A stretch of 64,000 nt of DNA from Tautonia plasticadhaerens (GTDB taxonomy: Bacteria; Planctomycetota; Planctomycetia; Isosphaerales; Isosphaeraceae), in the NCBI RefSeq assembly GCF_007752535.1, contig NZ_CP036431.1, positions 1 to 64,000 on the forward strand. The letters run 5' to 3'. A model generated the notes under the pieces. That model searched no databases. It saw only the letters and a program-made list of their open reading frames with translations, and was not told where the DNA came from. The translations under genes were made by a program, and so were the position numbers. Below are positions 61,575-64,000 of this stretch, piece by piece. Positions within the stretch are counted from its first letter, which is position 1. Each line of letters opens with the position of its first letter.

Positions 61575-62692
61575 TGATAACAGGAAATCTCAGCTACTCC
61601 GCGAGCGACCAGACTTGATCGGCCAGGCTTACCGCCATCGCCGGAGTCCGTCCCGGCCCCAGTCCATCCGGGGATCGCACGCGCAGCGTCCGCACCGGCC
61701 AGCAGAAGTTGTAGCCGTAGAGGGTGTAAGAGGTCGTCGCCTCGCGCGCCTCCCAATCCTTGAAGAAGCGGCAGGTCCTCCGCGCCTTTCGGGCATTGCG
61801 ATACCGGTCGGTCAGGTGGTGCGGCTCCAGCAGCGGCACGTTGACCACGTGGTTGACCGCCGAGCCAGCCAGCGCCGCGGCCAGCAGGGCGGCAGTGCCG
61901 AGAGCCAGGCGGATCACCAGCCGGGCTACTCGCCCCAGCCGCCGCACCTTGTGCACCGCCGCGTAGCGCGGCGACGGCGGGGCCACCTTACGCGGCGATC
62001 GGATCGGCCGGCCGCTCGGCGTGGCCGTCGCCTCGACCCCGTAGGCCTGCAGGACCGCCTCCTTGTACGGCCAGTGCTCGTCGCTGGTGATCAGCCGCAT
62101 CGGCCGGCCTCCGGTGTGCCGCCGGAACTCGGCGATCACCGCCTCGGCGTTCTCGCCGCAGCGTGCCCCCGGCACGACGCAGACGACCAGCCGGTGCTCG
62201 GGGTCTTAGCCGACGTGGTCCCACCAGCCCCCCTTCTGCTCGTCGGCCGGGTCGCAGTGGGCCTGCTTCTTGGCCACTAAGGACCACTTCTCATCGAACT
62301 GGGCCTCACGGGTGCTCAGGGAAAAATCCACGAGCTCGTCGTGGGCGTCATGGGCATGCTGCCCGGCCAGGCATCCGTAGCGCATCACGGTATCGCGGTG
62401 CCCCTTCACCAGCCGCCCGGTCTGGCGGACGCCGCAGCCCTCGGCCAGGTGCTCCAGCAGCGAGTCGACCTTCTCGTCGCTCAGGTGCGAGTGCAACAGG
62501 GGCGTGCCCTTGCGCTCGGCGCCCACCGCAGTTGCGGCAGCCGAGGATGCGGCGCCGCTGCTGGCCGTAGCGGCTGTGGACGGCGAAGTTCGATCCACCC
62601 CGGATGCCGTGGTCCGGGCATTCTGGGTTCAAGCGGCAGAAGTGTGCGAGGTCGTCCATGGGGGCTGCTCGTATCCTACTCTCCTGGGATCA
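61575..62692 (-). mobile_element. degenerate IS1-like insertion sequence
   Basis: Flanked by weak inverted ends, TGATAACAGGA (from 61575) and TGATCCCAGGA (from 62692, other strand). Encodes one broken transposase on the minus strand. It separates the asparagine synthetase gene from the rest of the EPS locus. Ends are tentative. Confidence 0.5.
61594..62659 (-). pseudogene. IS1-like transposase, one frameshift and one stop
   Basis: N terminus from ATG 62659 has a zinc-finger pattern (CRLNPECPDHG ... CRNCG). The frame shifts near 62535, then ERKGTPLLHSHLSDEKVDSLLEHLAEGCGVRQTGRLVKGHRDTVMRYGCLAG (HTH) and FDEKWSLVAKKQAHCDPADEQKGGWWDHVG. A TAA at 62206-62208 interrupts before DPEHRLVVCVVPGARCGENAEAV. 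The last part includes MRLITSDEHWPYKEAVLQAYG and a C-terminal TDRYRNARKARRTCRFFKDWEAREATTSYTLYGYNFCW reminiscent of IS1 transposases. The in-frame stop argues for true decay here. Confidence 0.65.
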
Positions 62693-62776
62693 ATGCCGTG
62701 GCGACGCCCGGAGGAGTCTGACTCCGAACGTCACGTTCATTTCCCTCGATCGGCATCAAACCTCAGGATTTGATCC

Positions 62777-64000
62777 GTGTGCGGAATCGCCGGACTGATC
62801 TACGCCGACCGCGATCGCCCGGTCGACCCGGTCGCGTTGAAGGCGATGGGAGACGCGATTGCCCACCGGGGGCCCGATGCCGAGGGCTTCCTGGTCGAGC
62901 CGGGCGTCGGGCTGGTTCATCGGCGATTGTCGATCATCGACCTATCCGGTGGCGACCAGCCGATCGGCAACGAGGACGGCTCGGTCCAGGTCGTCTTCAA
63001 CGGGGAAATCTACAACTATCGGGACATACATCGAGAGCTAGAGGGCCGAGGACACCGCTTCCGGACCCGGAGCGACACCGAAGTCCTGGTCCACCTCTAT
63101 GAGGAGCTGGGCGACCGCCTCGTCGATCGGCTGAGGGGGATGTTCGCCTTCGCGCTCTGGGACCGGCCCCGGGGGAAGCTCCTGCTGGCGAGAGACCGCC
63201 TGGGGATCAAGCCGCTCTACGTCTACCGGGACGGCGAGAAGGTGCTGTTCGGTTCCGAACTCAAGGCGATCCTCGCCCACGGCCCTGGGCTCGACATCGC
63301 GGTCGACCCCGAGGCGCTGGAGGACTACCTGGCCTTCGGGTTCGTCCCCGGGCCCCGCTCCATCCTGAAGGGGATCGAGAAGCTGCCGCCGGCCCACGTC
63401 CTGGAGGCCCGGACCGTCCCCTGGGGCCAGCATCGCCGTCGCTACTGGGCCCTTGACTTCGAGCCGGACGACCGGCCGACGCCCGAGCAGTGGCAGGAGG
63501 CGATCCGGGCCAAGGTGGACGAGGCGGTGCGGGCCCACCTCGTCGCCGACGTGCCGGTCGGGGCGTTCCTGAGCGGCGGCCTGGACTCGAGTGTGGTGGT
63601 CGCCCTGGGGGCCGACGGCTCGCCGGAGCCGCCGCGTACCTTCTCGATTGGCTTCCTCGAGGAGGCCTTCAGCGAGCTGCCATACGCCCGGCAGGTCGCC
63701 GATCGGTTCGGGACCAGGCACTCGGAGCAGGTCGTCACCCCGGACGCCGCCGAGCTGCTGGACGAACTGGCCTTCTACTTCGACGAACCGTTCGCCGACG
63801 CCTCGGCCGTCCCGACGTTCCTCGTCTCCCGGCTCGCGAGGCGGGGCGTCAAGGTGGTGCTCTCGGGCGACGGCGGCGACGAGGCCTTCGGCGGATACGC
63901 CCGGTACAGGCATGACCTCCGGGAGGCGGCCGTGCGGGGGATGCTGCCCGGCTGGTTTCGGCGATCGACGCTGGGGCCGCTGGCCCGGGCCTGGCCGAAG
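62777..64000 (+). CDS. asnB: asparagine synthetase (glutamine-hydrolysing), 5' part
   Basis: Starts at GTG 62777 so that Cys2 is the class II amidotransferase nucleophile (CGIAGLIYADRD), followed by MGDAIAHRGPDAEGF, GLVHRRLSIIDLSGGDQPIGNEDG, VFNGEIYNYRDIHRELE and LLLARDRLGIKPLY. The synthetase half has the PP-loop LSGGLDSSVVVAL (~266) and VVLSGDGGDEAFGGYARY. Open to the window end (408 codons seen; family ~600-650). AsnB-type genes occur often in planctomycete and proteobacterial EPS clusters, where they may amidate uronic acids instead of aspartate; here that is inference. Confidence 0.92.
   Translation, partial: MCGIAGLIYADRDRPVDPVALKAMGDAIAHRGPDAEGFLVEPGVGLVHRRLSIIDLSGGDQPIGNEDGSVQVVFNGEIYNYRDIHRELEGRGHRFRTRSDTEVLVHLYEELGDRLVDRLRGMFAFALWDRPRGKLLLARDRLGIKPLYVYRDGEKVLFGSELKAILAHGPGLDIAVDPEALEDYLAFGFVPGPRSILKGIEKLPPAHVLEARTVPWGQHRRRYWALDFEPDDRPTPEQWQEAIRAKVDEAVRAHLVADVPVGAFLSGGLDSSVVVALGADGSPEPPRTFSIGFLEEAFSELPYARQVADRFGTRHSEQVVTPDAAELLDELAFYFDEPFADASAVPTFLVSRLARRGVKVVLSGDGGDEAFGGYARYRHDLREAAVRGMLPGWFRRSTLGPLARAWPK

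Overview
This window reads as the first 64 kb of a large, very GC-rich plasmid or secondary replicon of a planctomycete, most likely an Isosphaeraceae relative (genus not fixed from sequence alone). The evidence is a plasmid-type RepA initiator starting at base 1, a ParA/ParB partition locus beside it, and planctomycete-typical genes: three DUF4058 proteins, DUF433/DUF5615 and Uma2 proteins, and a secreted protein with an LEERVVLS N-terminal motif. Position 1 being the repA start codon suggests the replicon was rotated to that gene (inference).

Layout. 1-6.4 kb: replication and segregation, with repA, an epimerase, about twelve copies of a 15-bp palindrome (GATCACC-N-GGTGATC) at 2667-3805 and 6326, and parA/parB, both broken by single-base frameshifts. 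6.5-9.4 kb: decayed accessory DNA (frameshifted DUF4058 gene, XRE regulator, HigB/HigA with a shortened antitoxin, VanZ-like gene tail). 9.6-26.6 kb: a nearly complete type II secretion / type IV pilus-like machine, with a LysM-bearing secretin on the plus strand and a long minus-strand run of two major prepilins, a PilM-PilN fusion, PilO-like, PilP-like, the GspE ATPase, GspF, minor pseudopilins and a prepilin peptidase. 27-34 kb: a junkyard of mobile DNA (group II intron remnant, IS630-type element, IS3-type element, integrase stub, tRNA-like piece, broken Uma2).

34.4-64 kb: an exopolysaccharide locus on the plus strand. It holds a NusG/RfaH-like antiterminator, an FHA protein, an AT-rich control region, a Wzc-like tyrosine kinase, the initiating sugar phosphotransferase, glycosyltransferases, an ABC exporter (permease at 42.9 kb, ATPase at 52.8 kb), a Wzy/ligase-like protein, nucleotide-sugar enzymes resembling the WlbA-WlbB-WlbC route to diacetamido uronic acids, further aminotransferase/acetyltransferase genes, a sulfotransferase, and an asparagine synthetase that runs off the window. 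A degenerate IS1-like transposase separates the last gene from the rest.

Working together, the EPS genes would build a modified, possibly sulfated polysaccharide at the inner membrane and export it, while the secretin/pilus system could move proteins or a pilus through the outer membrane. Many frameshifts are single-base changes, several in G or C runs, so sequencing indels are a live alternative to true pseudogenes.
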